Positions 7,753-14,896 of a stretch of DNA of 31,272 nucleotides are shown here, piece by piece (the first letter of the stretch is position 1; each line of letters begins with the position of its first letter). Location: assembly GCA_039679375.1 (NCBI GenBank), contig JBDKVA010000139.1, positions 1-31,272 of the forward strand. The letters are read 5' to 3'. The notes under the pieces were generated by a model. That model was not told where the DNA came from, ran no database searches, and worked only from the letters and a program-made list of their open reading frames with translations. Source of the DNA: JBDKVA01 sp039679375. Its GTDB lineage: Bacteria; Bacillota; Clostridia; Acetivibrionales; DTU013. The position numbers and the translations under genes were made by a program.

Positions 7753-8403
7753 ATGAGACTTGTTATTTTGGGTGCACCGGGTGCGGGAAAAGGAACGCAG
7801 GCAGTAAACCTGTCGGAAAAACTTCGGATTCCGCACATATCGACCGGTGATATATTCAGAAGCAACATAAAAGGTGGAACGCCTTTGGGTAAGCTGGCAA
7901 AGGAATACATCGACAAAGGCGCTCTTGTCCCTGATGAAGTAACGATAGGTATTGTAAAGGATAGGCTCCAGCAGGCGGACTGTGTAAACGGGTTCATACT
8001 CGACGGGTTTCCGCGTACAATACCTCAGGCTGAAAGTCTGGACAACGTTCTGTCGGAGATGGGAACAGCACTGGACTATGTGATTGACATTGTTGTAGAT
8101 GACGAAGTGATTATAAAAAGACTATCCGGAAGAAGGATCTGTCCTGAGTGCAATATGAGCTACCATATTGATTTCAGTGAACCTGCAAGGAACGGAATAT
8201 GCGCCAATTGCGGTGCAAAGCTGGTTCAACGGGAGGATGACCGTGAAGAAACGATCAAGAACCGATTAAAAACATACCATACACAGACTGAACCACTGGT
8301 TGAATATTATTCCGGAAAGGGCAATCTGGCGAGTGTAACAGGACAGAAGAGAATAGAGGATACTACAGCCGAAGTATATAAGGCTTTAGGGATAAAAGAA
8401 TGA
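7753..8403 (+). CDS. adk: Adenylate kinase, zinc-lid form
   Basis: Adenylate kinase interconverts ATP plus AMP and two ADP in the cytosol. The P-loop GAPGAGKGTQ is at residues 7-16, the AMP-binding STGDIFRSN near 30-38, and the DGFPRT motif at 84-89. The lid carries C130/C133 and C150/C153, a tetracysteine zinc site common in Gram-positive enzymes. Length is 216 aa. A GGGAGG ribosome-binding site precedes ATG 7753. The stop overlaps the map start as ATGA (8400-8403), so the pair is probably coupled. Confidence 0.97.
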   Translation: MRLVILGAPGAGKGTQAVNLSEKLRIPHISTGDIFRSNIKGGTPLGKLAKEYIDKGALVPDEVTIGIVKDRLQQADCVNGFILDGFPRTIPQAESLDNVLSEMGTALDYVIDIVVDDEVIIKRLSGRRICPECNMSYHIDFSEPARNGICANCGAKLVQREDDREETIKNRLKTYHTQTEPLVEYYSGKGNLASVTGQKRIEDTTAEVYKALGIKE

Positions 8404-9182
8404 TTTCGATCAAATCAAGGACCGAACTGGAAACGATGAGCAAAGCGTGCGAAATAGTAGCAGTCGCACTAAGACTGATCGAAGAAGCGGTAAGACCCGG
8501 AATTACTACAAAGGAGCTTGACAGCATAGCGGAGAAGTATATTCTGAGCAAAAATGCTACTCCGACCTTCAAAGGGGTCGAATGCGCGATAAGCGGCGGG
8601 ATTGATTTTCCCGCAGCGATCTGTGCGTCGGTCAACGACGAAGTGATACATGGCATACCGGGTTTAAGAGAGTTAAAAGATGGAGATATTATTAGTATCG
8701 ATATAGGCGCCTGTTTTGGAGGATTTCATGGTGACGCCGCCAGAACTTTTCCGGTAGGCAAGGTTTCCGATGAAGCACTCAGACTGATCAAAGTAACGGA
8801 ACAGAGCTTTTATGAAGGGATACGGAATGCTGTAAAAGGAAACCGGATCGTCGATATCTCAAGAGCAGTACAGCGATATGTAGAGCAGAATGGTTACTCT
8901 GTCGTACGGGATTATGTCGGACACGGAATAGGAAGGGAATTGTGGGAACCTCCCCAAATACCCAACTACGTGACAAGAGAAAGGGGCCCGAGGCTTGAGC
9001 CGGGCATGACCATTGCTGTCGAACCCATGGTAAACCAGGGCGTATATGCTGTAAAACCTCTTGAAAACAAATGGACGGTAGTTACAGCAGATGGCAGGCT
9101 GTCGGCGCATTATGAAAATACGATCGCCATTACCGATGACGAACCGATTATTATGACAAAACTCAGAGGTGAGGGTTTTTGA
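8400..9182 (+). CDS. map: Methionine aminopeptidase type I, with unusual Trp at a conserved active-site His position
   Basis: The enzyme removes initiator Met from nascent proteins. The M24 fold's five metal ligands are visible: D101 (ISIDIG), D112 (FHGDAARTF), H175 (GHGIG), E208 (AVEPM) and E239 (HYENT). H84 in VNDEVIHGIP is also conserved. The motif usually written GHGIGRxxHExP reads GHGIGRELWEPPQIPNY here, so the His matching E. coli His178 is W182; the DNA codon is TGG. Length is 260 aa. It follows adk with a 4-bp overlap and overlaps the next gene by 4 bp. Assignment is firm; catalytic behaviour may differ from standard MetAPs. Confidence 0.94.
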   Translation: MISIKSRTELETMSKACEIVAVALRLIEEAVRPGITTKELDSIAEKYILSKNATPTFKGVECAISGGIDFPAAICASVNDEVIHGIPGLRELKDGDIISIDIGACFGGFHGDAARTFPVGKVSDEALRLIKVTEQSFYEGIRNAVKGNRIVDISRAVQRYVEQNGYSVVRDYVGHGIGRELWEPPQIPNYVTRERGPRLEPGMTIAVEPMVNQGVYAVKPLENKWTVVTADGRLSAHYENTIAITDDEPIIMTKLRGEGF

Positions 9183-9457
9183 TTGTAGCTTTAGGGCAGA
9201 TTGTTGTTTCTCGGGCGGGAAGAGATGCAGGCAGAAAATTCGTTGTGATTAAAGTGCTGGATAATGACTTTGTAGAAATATCCGATGGCGATCTTCATAG
9301 AATAGAAAAGCCAAAGAAGAAAAGAATGAAGCATTTGAACATAGCGGATCAGAAATCTGAAGACCTTGAGAAAAAACTAAAGAACGGCAGCAAAATTACA
9401 AATGCAGAAATAAGGAAAGCCCTGGCTGCCCTGGATATACAGCAAAACGTGGAATGA
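9179..9457 (+). CDS. KOW-domain RNA-binding protein (L14e/L6e/L27e-like)
   Basis: This 92-aa basic protein is a KOW-type, probably RNA-binding protein commonly found between map and infA in Clostridia. The KOW part spans residues 1-44 (ALGQIVVSRAGRDAGRKFVV, then IKVLDNDFVEISDGDLHRIE), followed by a lysine cluster KPKKKRMKH and a charged helical tail. Its exact role is unknown; the position suggests a ribosome-associated job. The start is TTG 9179, overlapping the map stop by 4 bp, with AGAGGTGAGGG just upstream. Confidence 0.88.
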   Translation: MIVALGQIVVSRAGRDAGRKFVVIKVLDNDFVEISDGDLHRIEKPKKKRMKHLNIADQKSEDLEKKLKNGSKITNAEIRKALAALDIQQNVE

Positions 9458-9497
9458 AAAAAATAGGTGGATTGAGTTGATAAGGAGGTTTTGAGTT

Positions 9498-9716
9498 TTG
9501 TCAAAAGACGACGTAATTGAAGTTGAGGGGAAAATTGTCGAAGCATTGCCTAATGCGATGTTTCAGGTAGAACTTGAAAACGGGCATAAAGTGCTTGCTC
9601 ATATTTCGGGCAAACTCAGAATGAATTTTATCAGAATTTTGCCGGGTGACAAGGTGACCATCGAATTGTCGCCATATGATCTGACCCGTGGTAGAATAAC
9701 CTGGAGAGCGAAGTAA
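9498..9716 (+). CDS. infA: Translation initiation factor IF-1
   Basis: IF-1 binds the A site of the 30S subunit and helps IF-2 and IF-3 in initiation. The 72-aa S1/OB-fold protein shows the family sequence SKDDVIEVEGKIVEALPNAM, the HKVLAHISGKLRMNFIRILP core and the C-terminal RGRITWRAK. The TTG start at 9498 is preceded by AAGGAGG at 9482-9488. It is followed by rpmJ, the usual order. Confidence 0.97.
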   Translation: MSKDDVIEVEGKIVEALPNAMFQVELENGHKVLAHISGKLRMNFIRILPGDKVTIELSPYDLTRGRITWRAK

Positions 9717-9763
9717 ATTCGTTCGCCGCATAAAGTAAACAACAAGTAGGAGGAGGGTTTAAA

Positions 9764-9877
9764 ATGAAAGTAAGACCGTCTGTAAAGGTATTATGCGAGA
9801 AGTGCAAGATCATCAGAAGAAAAGGTAGAGTCATGGTAATTTGCGAGAATCCGAAGCATAAGCAGAAACAAGGCTAA
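9764..9877 (+). CDS. rpmJ: 50S ribosomal protein L36 (zinc form)
   Basis: L36 is the smallest large-subunit protein and binds one zinc ion. The 37-aa frame from ATG 9764 begins MKVRPSVKVLCEKCKIIRRK and ends NPKHKQKQG, with zinc ligands C11, C14, C27 and H32. AGGAGGAGGG lies at about 9749-9757. It is the last gene before the spc-to-alpha operon gap. Confidence 0.96.
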   Translation: MKVRPSVKVLCEKCKIIRRKGRVMVICENPKHKQKQG

Positions 9878-9908
9878 AGCTGACGTATGGAATATTCGAT
9901 TGAACTGC

Positions 9909-9928
9909 GGCAAGCCCTTCGGCTTTTT
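9909..9928 (+). terminator. Weak intrinsic terminator after rpmJ
   Basis: AAGCC-CTTC-GGCTT (9912-9925) forms a 5-bp stem with a tetraloop and is followed by TTT. It lies about 30 nt after the L36 stop and before a good promoter, so it may partly end spc transcripts. The stem is short, so read-through is likely. Confidence 0.5.
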
Positions 9929-9963
9929 GCGGAAAGATCACAATTGGGAAATAGCAAATAGTC

Positions 9964-9992
9964 TTGTATTGTGCAATAATATATGATATACT
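9964..9992 (+). promoter_or_regulatory. Sigma-A-type promoter for the rpsM-rpoA operon
   Basis: TTGTAT (9964-9969), a 17-nt spacer and TATACT (9987-9992) match the housekeeping consensus closely. It would start transcription near 9999 and give a leader of roughly 190 nt before rpsM. Confidence 0.65.
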
Positions 9993-9999
9993 TTTGCAT

Positions 10000-10192
10000 T
10001 GATTTGCAGTTGAGTATGTATGCAGGTCATTTTTCCAATTATTCAAGTAGAATTGACCACTCTGGAGCGGCTGCATGCGAGGGTTGACCAAACATGATCC
10101 GGGTGTTGATTAATAAAGGAATAAAAGGTATAGGCGAATTATACATCTGCGCTGTTAATGGTTAAGGAATTTATTTGGAGGTGTTTGACAAG
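10000..10192 (+). promoter_or_regulatory. Foldable 5' leader of the rpsM (alpha) operon
   Basis: The 315-nt gap between rpmJ and rpsM holds no gene. Downstream of the promoter, GTATGCAG (10018-10025) pairs with CTGCATGC (10071-10078) in an 8-bp stem with one G-U pair. Inside it GTCA (10026-10029) can pair with TGAC (10054-10057). The rpsM ribosome-binding site GGAGGTG follows at 10178-10184. S4 autoregulates the alpha operon through its leader in E. coli, so an r-protein binding leader is a reasonable hypothesis; no known leader family was recognised. Confidence 0.4.
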
Positions 10193-10570
10193 ATGGCACG
10201 TATTGCCGGAGTAGACCTGCCCAGAGAAAAAAGGGTGGAAATAGGGCTGACTTACATCTTTGGTTTGGGAAGAAGCAAAGCGAACGAAATACTGAAAAAG
10301 ACCGCCATAAACCCGGACACAAGGGTAAGAGATCTGACGGACGATGAGATCAGCAGACTAAGAGAAGTCATTGACAAAGAATATAGGGTGGAAGGCGACC
10401 TCAGAAGAGAAATCTCACTCAATATCAAGAGATTGATTGAAATTGGTTGCTATAGAGGCAGAAGGCACAGACAGGGTTTGCCTGTGAGAGGTCAGAGGAC
10501 CAAAACAAATGCCAGAACTAGAAAAGGTCCTAAAAAGACTGTAGGCGTGCAGAGAAAGAAAACGGTATAA
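10193..10570 (+). CDS. rpsM: 30S ribosomal protein S13
   Basis: S13 sits in the head of the small subunit, contacts P-site tRNA and forms bridges with L5. It begins MARIAGVDLPREKRVEIGLT and has the C-terminal CYRGRRHRQGLPVRGQRTKT plus NARTRKGPKKT. Length is 125 aa. ATG 10193 gives the family start and has GGAGGTG at 10178-10184. An in-frame ATG at 10175 lies upstream of that site and is rejected. Confidence 0.97.
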   Translation: MARIAGVDLPREKRVEIGLTYIFGLGRSKANEILKKTAINPDTRVRDLTDDEISRLREVIDKEYRVEGDLRREISLNIKRLIEIGCYRGRRHRQGLPVRGQRTKTNARTRKGPKKTVGVQRKKTV

Positions 10571-10588
10571 AAGGAGGTTGACGATTGA

Positions 10589-10993
10589 ATGGCAACAAAA
10601 ACTGCTGGTGCCAAGAGAGTCACCAGAAAAAAAAGAGAGCGTAAGAACATTGAGCGTGGTGCTGCACACATCCGTTCATCCTTTAATAATACGATTGTTA
10701 CGATTACAGATACTGCAGGAAATGCTCTGTCATGGGCTAGCGCAGGCGGATTGGGCTTCAGGGGTTCAAGGAAGAGCACTCCGTTTGCTGCGCAGATGGC
10801 TGCGGAAACTGCATCAAAGGCTGCTATGGAGCATGGCCTTAAAACGGTTGAAGTTTACGTAAAGGGACCCGGATCAGGCAGAGAAGCTGCAATCAGAGCT
10901 TTGCAGGCTGCGGGACTCGATGTAAGCCTTATAAAAGATGTTACGCCTATTCCGCACAACGGATGTAGGCCACCCAAGAGAAGAAGAGTGTAA
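10589..10993 (+). CDS. rpsK: 30S ribosomal protein S11
   Basis: S11 is a platform protein contacting mRNA at the exit side. Family segments include GAAHIRSSFNNTIVTITDTA, SKAAMEHGLKTVEVYVKGPG and DVTPIPHNGCRPPKRRRV at the C-terminus. Length is 134 aa. ATG 10589 follows AAAGGAGG. It lies 18 nt after rpsM and 19 nt before rpsD. Confidence 0.97.
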   Translation: MATKTAGAKRVTRKKRERKNIERGAAHIRSSFNNTIVTITDTAGNALSWASAGGLGFRGSRKSTPFAAQMAAETASKAAMEHGLKTVEVYVKGPGSGREAAIRALQAAGLDVSLIKDVTPIPHNGCRPPKRRRV

Positions 10994-11012
10994 CGTGGAG
11001 GTGTTAGAATAG

Positions 11013-11642
11013 ATGGCAAGATATACTGATGCATCTTGCAGACTTTGCCGCAGGGAAGGCGAGAAGCTGTTCCTGAAGGGTGAAAGATGCTATACCAATA
11101 AATGCTCCGTATCAAAGAGGGCATATGCTCCGGGACAACACGGGCAGCAAAAAAAGAAAATATCCGAATATGGCATCCAGCTTCGTGAAAAGCAAAAGGC
11201 AAGAAGATTTTATGGTATTCTTGAAAGCCAGTTCAGAGGATATTTTGGAATGGCAGTGAACAAAAAAGGCATTACCGGTGAAAACCTCCTGCAGATACTG
11301 GAAAGCAGGCTGGATAATGTTGTTTACAGACTGGGGCTTGCCACTTCCAGACCTGAAGCAAGACAACTCGTAAGACATAGTCATTTTACAGTTAACGGAC
11401 AGAAGGCCAACATACCTTCCATGCTTTTAAAGCCAGGCGATATTGTTGCAGTAAAGGACAAATTCAAAAGCTCTGAAAAGCTGAAATCCGTTGTAGATAT
11501 TGCAGGCAGCAAGGTAGTCCCGAAATGGCTTGAGTTCGACGCCGAAAACTTTACAGGTAAGGTGTTGTCATTGCCGGCAAGGGAAGAAATTGATTTGCCG
11601 ATCAAGGAGCATCTCATCGTAGAGTTGTACTCCAAGCAATAA
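11013..11642 (+). CDS. rpsD: 30S ribosomal protein S4 (zinc-binding form)
   Basis: S4 nucleates 30S assembly and is a translational repressor in many bacteria. The N-terminal zinc motif uses C9, C12, C26 and C31 (ASCRLCRREGEKL). The S4 RNA-binding domain covers about residues 95-160 (LESRLDNVVYRLGLATSRPE). Length is 209 aa. ATG 11013 follows GTGGAGGTG. It is placed in the alpha operon as in E. coli, not as a separate gene as in Bacillus subtilis, which makes autoregulation through the rpsM leader plausible. Confidence 0.97.
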   Translation: MARYTDASCRLCRREGEKLFLKGERCYTNKCSVSKRAYAPGQHGQQKKKISEYGIQLREKQKARRFYGILESQFRGYFGMAVNKKGITGENLLQILESRLDNVVYRLGLATSRPEARQLVRHSHFTVNGQKANIPSMLLKPGDIVAVKDKFKSSEKLKSVVDIAGSKVVPKWLEFDAENFTGKVLSLPAREEIDLPIKEHLIVELYSKQ

Positions 11643-11859
11643 TTAGGTACGATACTATTTATACCTGATGAAGGAAATAACCAGTTCATAAGGCTAAAGG
11701 GAGCGGTCAATCAGGATCCGCTCCTTGCGGCCAGGTAAGCAACTGACTATTCCAGCAGTATCAGTAGCAGGGTATCAATAAAAGTACTGGATATGATATA
11801 AGGATTGCGAATCAGTTGCCCTCATATAAACAAAATTGCCAGTTAAGGGAGGGTTTTTG
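11643..11859 (+). other. 217-nt spacer before rpoA with inverted repeats
   Basis: No gene is seen here. Two inverted repeats stand out: GGAGCGG (11700-11706) with CCGCTCC (11718-11724), a 7-bp stem with an 11-nt loop; and GCAACTGA (11739-11746) with TCAGTTGC (11812-11819), an 8-bp long-range stem. Neither is followed by a clear T-run. The region could be an attenuator or an mRNA processing site that sets rpoA levels relative to the upstream ribosomal genes. No strong promoter was recognised. Confidence 0.4.
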
Positions 11860-12807
11860 TTGATTGAAATAGAAAAACCGAAAATTGTATGTGTCCAATC
11901 CACTGAAGACAACACCTTTGGAAAGTTTGTAGTTGAACCATTGGAGAGAGGCTATGGAATAACACTGGGGAACTCCCTCAGAAGGATTCTGTTATCGTCT
12001 TTGCCGGGAGTTGCGGTAACTTCGATTAAAATCGACGGTGTACTGCATGAATTTTCAACCGTTCCAGGAGTAATAGAGGATGTCACTGAAATCATACTGA
12101 ATATTAAAAACCTTTCATTAAAGCTTTTCAGTGATGGCCCAAAGATTGTCTATATCGATGCGGATGGTGAAGGGGAGATCACAGCCGGAGATATCAAGGC
12201 TGATTCCGATGTGGAAATTCTCAATCCGGATCTACATATCTGCACGTTGAACGGCGAAAGCAGATTCTATATGGAGCTGGTGCTCAATAAGAACAGAGGA
12301 TACATACCGGCGGAAAAGAATAAACTGCCGGGCCAGCCAATAGGTATCATCCCTGTAGATTCTATATACACGCCTGTCCGGAAAGTAAACTATACGGTGG
12401 AAAATACCCGTGTAGGCCAGGTTACGGATTATGACAAGCTGACTCTTGAGGTATGGACAAACGGCAGTATTAAACCGGATGAGGCGATCAGTCTCGGCGC
12501 CAGGATTTTAAATGAGCATCTGAACCTGTTCATTGACCTTTCAGATCATGCGAAGCATACGGAAATCATGGTTGAAAAGGAAGAAACCAAGAAGGAAAAG
12601 GTTCTTGAGATGACCATAGAAGAGCTTGACCTTTCAGTCAGGTCCTATAATTGCTTGAAGAGAGCCGGTATCAATACAGTTGAAGATTTGACCAACAAGA
12701 CGGAAGAAGATATGATGAAGGTTAGGAATTTGGGCAGGAAGTCACTTGAAGAAGTACTTCAGAAGCTTCATGCACTTGGACTTTCGCTTGCTCCAAGCGA
12801 AGATTGA
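11860..12807 (+). CDS. rpoA: DNA-directed RNA polymerase subunit alpha
   Basis: The alpha subunit dimerises to start RNA polymerase assembly and its C-terminal domain binds UP elements and activators. The N-terminal domain (about residues 1-228) shows GYGITLGNSLRRILLSSLPG. A charged linker follows, and the C-terminal domain carries VRSYNCLKRAGINTVEDL and VRNLGRKSLEEVLQKL, with the Arg, Asn and Cys of the DNA-contact motif. Length is 315 aa. TTG 11860 gives the family N-terminus MIEIEKPKI and is 6 nt after GGGAGGG (11847-11853); TTG 11857 is too close. Confidence 0.97.
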   Translation: MIEIEKPKIVCVQSTEDNTFGKFVVEPLERGYGITLGNSLRRILLSSLPGVAVTSIKIDGVLHEFSTVPGVIEDVTEIILNIKNLSLKLFSDGPKIVYIDADGEGEITAGDIKADSDVEILNPDLHICTLNGESRFYMELVLNKNRGYIPAEKNKLPGQPIGIIPVDSIYTPVRKVNYTVENTRVGQVTDYDKLTLEVWTNGSIKPDEAISLGARILNEHLNLFIDLSDHAKHTEIMVEKEETKKEKVLEMTIEELDLSVRSYNCLKRAGINTVEDLTNKTEEDMMKVRNLGRKSLEEVLQKLHALGLSLAPSED

Positions 12808-12832
12808 AAATGATTAGGGAGGTAAGAATATA

Positions 12833-13360
12833 ATGCCATCACAGAGAAAGTTGGGACGCGCAACCGACCAAAGAAAAGCGATGCTGAAAAGTCAGGTTAC
12901 TGCGTTGCTTCAAAACGGAAAAATAGAGACCACCGAAGCCAGGGCAAAAGAAGTGAAAGCGATTGTCGAGAAGCTTATATCCATGGCTGCCAGGGAAGAC
13001 GGTAACTTTACGTCCAAACAGATAAAAATAAGCGCTGCAAAAGTGGACAGCAAGGGCAAAAAGATAACGAAAGCGGCAACTTCAAAGAACGGTAAGAAGT
13101 ATGAAGTCATAGACAGAGAAATCAAGACCGATATGGTCACGGTTGACAACGCTTCCAGGCTCAATGCAAGAAAGAGGGCTATGAACTGGATTTACAGGGT
13201 TAAGGATGAAAATGGGAAATACATCAATGTAGTAGATAAGCTCTTTGATGAGATCAGTCCCAAATTCAAGGATGTCACCGGTGGATATACCAGAATATAC
13301 AAGCTGGGTGCAAGAAGAGGCGATGGTGCTGAAACGGTAATTCTTGAATTGACGAAATAA
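12833..13360 (+). CDS. rplQ: 50S ribosomal protein L17 with an internal insertion
   Basis: L17 is a large-subunit protein located near the tunnel exit. The family N-terminus (RKLGRATDQRKAMLKSQVTA, IETTEARAKEVKAIVEKLIS) and C-terminus (GGYTRIYKLGARRGDGAETV) are intact. Length is 175 aa rather than about 115-125, because roughly 53 residues (about 55-107, Lys/Thr-rich) are inserted between the two halves. Long L17 forms may occur in other Clostridia; I cannot check that here. ATG 12833 follows AGGGAGG. Confidence 0.95.
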   Translation: MPSQRKLGRATDQRKAMLKSQVTALLQNGKIETTEARAKEVKAIVEKLISMAAREDGNFTSKQIKISAAKVDSKGKKITKAATSKNGKKYEVIDREIKTDMVTVDNASRLNARKRAMNWIYRVKDENGKYINVVDKLFDEISPKFKDVTGGYTRIYKLGARRGDGAETVILELTK

Positions 13361-13402
13361 ATGCAAGGGTATGTCAAAGTTACATGGTAATGAACCAAAA
13401 TA

Positions 13403-13439
13403 TAGGGATTTGCCTTATTCGGCTATCCCTAATTTTATT
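13403..13439 (+). terminator. Intrinsic terminator after rplQ
   Basis: TAGGGAT (13403-13409) and ATCCCTA (13425-13431) form a 7-bp stem with a 15-nt loop, followed by the T-rich run ATTTTATT. It lies 43 nt after the rplQ stop and would end the alpha operon before ecfA1. Confidence 0.65.
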
Positions 13440-13440
13440 C

Positions 13441-13502
13441 ATGGAGCATAGCTTAAGTCTTACTCCAAAATCCAAGGGGTTCGATGTTCCGAGATTTTGA
13501 TT
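13441..13502 (+). repeat. Copy B of a 62-nt imperfect intergenic repeat
   Basis: This stretch aligns with the reverse complement of 14897-14958 at about 50 of 63 positions, counted by eye. Shared blocks are ATGGAGCATAG, CTCCA, TTCGATGT and GATTTTGATT. Copy B can form TGGAG/CTCCA and AAAATC/GATTTT stems but is less regular than copy A. Confidence 0.7.
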
Positions 13503-13527
13503 TCGGATGAAATGAGGTACATTTGCG

Positions 13528-14388
13528 TTGACCGATGGTGAAAGCATTATAAAAGTGAATCATGCAGGCTATGTCTATAAGGCTCACAGTGAAGACAGAC
13601 CCGATGTTGTAGCGCTTCAGGGCATTGATCTTGCCATCGGCAAGGGTGAGTTCCTTGCCATACTCGGCAGAAATGGTTCGGGTAAATCCACACTTGCCAA
13701 GCTATTCAATGCGCTGCTTCTGCCTGTTTCCGGAACGGTCATTGTAAATGGGATCAACACGATGAATGAAGAACTTCTTTGGGATGTACGAAGTTCTACC
13801 GGTATGGTGTTTCAGAATCCGGACAATCAGATTATCGGAACCATCGTTGAAGAGGATGTCGCCTTTGGACCCGAGAACCTGGGCGTTCCTCCCGAAGAAA
13901 TAAGGAAGCGTGTTGATGAGGCACTTGAAACGATAGGCCTTGCAGAATTTAAAAAGCACGAGCCGCATTTATTGTCAGGCGGACAAAAGCAAAGAGTTGC
14001 CATTGCCGGGATATTGGCAATGAAACCGAAATGTATCGTCCTCGATGAGGCGACCGCAATGCTGGACCCTGTCGGCAGGAAAGAAGTTATGCGCATTTTA
14101 AGGAAATTGAACAAGGAAGAAGGCATCACGATCGTTCATATCACGCATCATATGGACGAGGCAGGAAAAGCAGACAGGGTGCTGGTGATCGACAGCGGAA
14201 AATGTGTGATGCTCGGTACGCCCAAGGAAGTGTTCAGGGATGTCAGGAGAATAAAAAGTCTTGGCCTTGATGTACCTCAAGTGACAGAACTGATGTATGA
14301 ATTGAATAAATCCGGTTACGACTTCCCTCTTGACATATTGACTGTGGACGAAGCACTTCAGGTCCTGTCAAAAGCGCTGTGTGAATAA
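13528..14388 (+). CDS. ecfA1: ECF transporter ATPase, EcfA1 type
   Basis: EcfA1 is one of the two ATPases of energy-coupling-factor vitamin importers and needs EcfA2, the EcfT membrane subunit and a substrate-binding S protein. ABC motifs are complete: Walker A GRNGSGKST (47-55), Q-loop Q96, signature LSGGQ (149-153), Walker B CIVLDE (169-174) and switch H207. The C-terminal extension typical of EcfA (LGLDVPQVTELMYELNKSGY) is present. Length is 286 aa. TTG 13528 follows GAGGT at 13514-13518. It follows rplQ as in most Bacillota, but ecfA2, ecfT and truA do not follow. Confidence 0.92.
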   Translation: MTDGESIIKVNHAGYVYKAHSEDRPDVVALQGIDLAIGKGEFLAILGRNGSGKSTLAKLFNALLLPVSGTVIVNGINTMNEELLWDVRSSTGMVFQNPDNQIIGTIVEEDVAFGPENLGVPPEEIRKRVDEALETIGLAEFKKHEPHLLSGGQKQRVAIAGILAMKPKCIVLDEATAMLDPVGRKEVMRILRKLNKEEGITIVHITHHMDEAGKADRVLVIDSGKCVMLGTPKEVFRDVRRIKSLGLDVPQVTELMYELNKSGYDFPLDILTVDEALQVLSKALCE

Positions 14389-14476
14389 CCTTCCGGACTC
14401 TTTACAATCCACAGATATGAAATGTAAATTAAAGTGAAAATACCAGGATGAAATATTATAAAAAGGTGGTATGACT

Positions 14477-14851
14477 ATGAAAACAATCAACACACAAAAT
14501 GCACCGGCAGCTATAGGTCCGTACTCACAGGCAATCGCAGCAGGAAATATCCTATACACATCGGGTCAAATCCCGCTGAGTCCTGAAACGAATGAAGTTG
14601 TAGGCAACAACATTGAGGATCAAACAGAACAGGTAATGAAAAATATTGGCGCAGTTCTCAAAGCTGCCGGCACGGATTTTAAAAAGGCAATCAAGACAAC
14701 CTGCTTTTTAAGCGATATGGCTGACTTCGCTGCATTTAACAAAATCTATGCCAACTACTTCGTATTAAAACCGGCACGTTCCTGCGTGGCTGTAAAGGCT
14801 TTGCCCAAGGGTGTCCTTGTAGAAGTAGAGGTAATAGCAAGTTTGGAATAG
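14477..14851 (+). CDS. ridA: RidA family enamine/imine deaminase
   Basis: RidA hydrolyses reactive 2-aminoacrylate-type enamines made by pyridoxal-phosphate enzymes and so protects them. The protein shows the family pattern AAIGPYSQAI (Tyr16), TSGQIPL, NIGAVLKAAG, and PARSCVAVKALPKGVLVEVE with Arg101. Length is 124 aa, typical. AAGGTGG (14463-14469) is 7 nt from ATG 14477 but only 1 nt from ATG 14471, so 14477 is chosen. It lies between ecfA1 and an opposed methyltransferase gene and is not functionally tied to either. Confidence 0.93.
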   Translation: MKTINTQNAPAAIGPYSQAIAAGNILYTSGQIPLSPETNEVVGNNIEDQTEQVMKNIGAVLKAAGTDFKKAIKTTCFLSDMADFAAFNKIYANYFVLKPARSCVAVKALPKGVLVEVEVIASLE

Positions 14852-14896
14852 GCTTTATCAGCCGGGGCGGTTAGATTGGTATATTGAAATGTTTTT

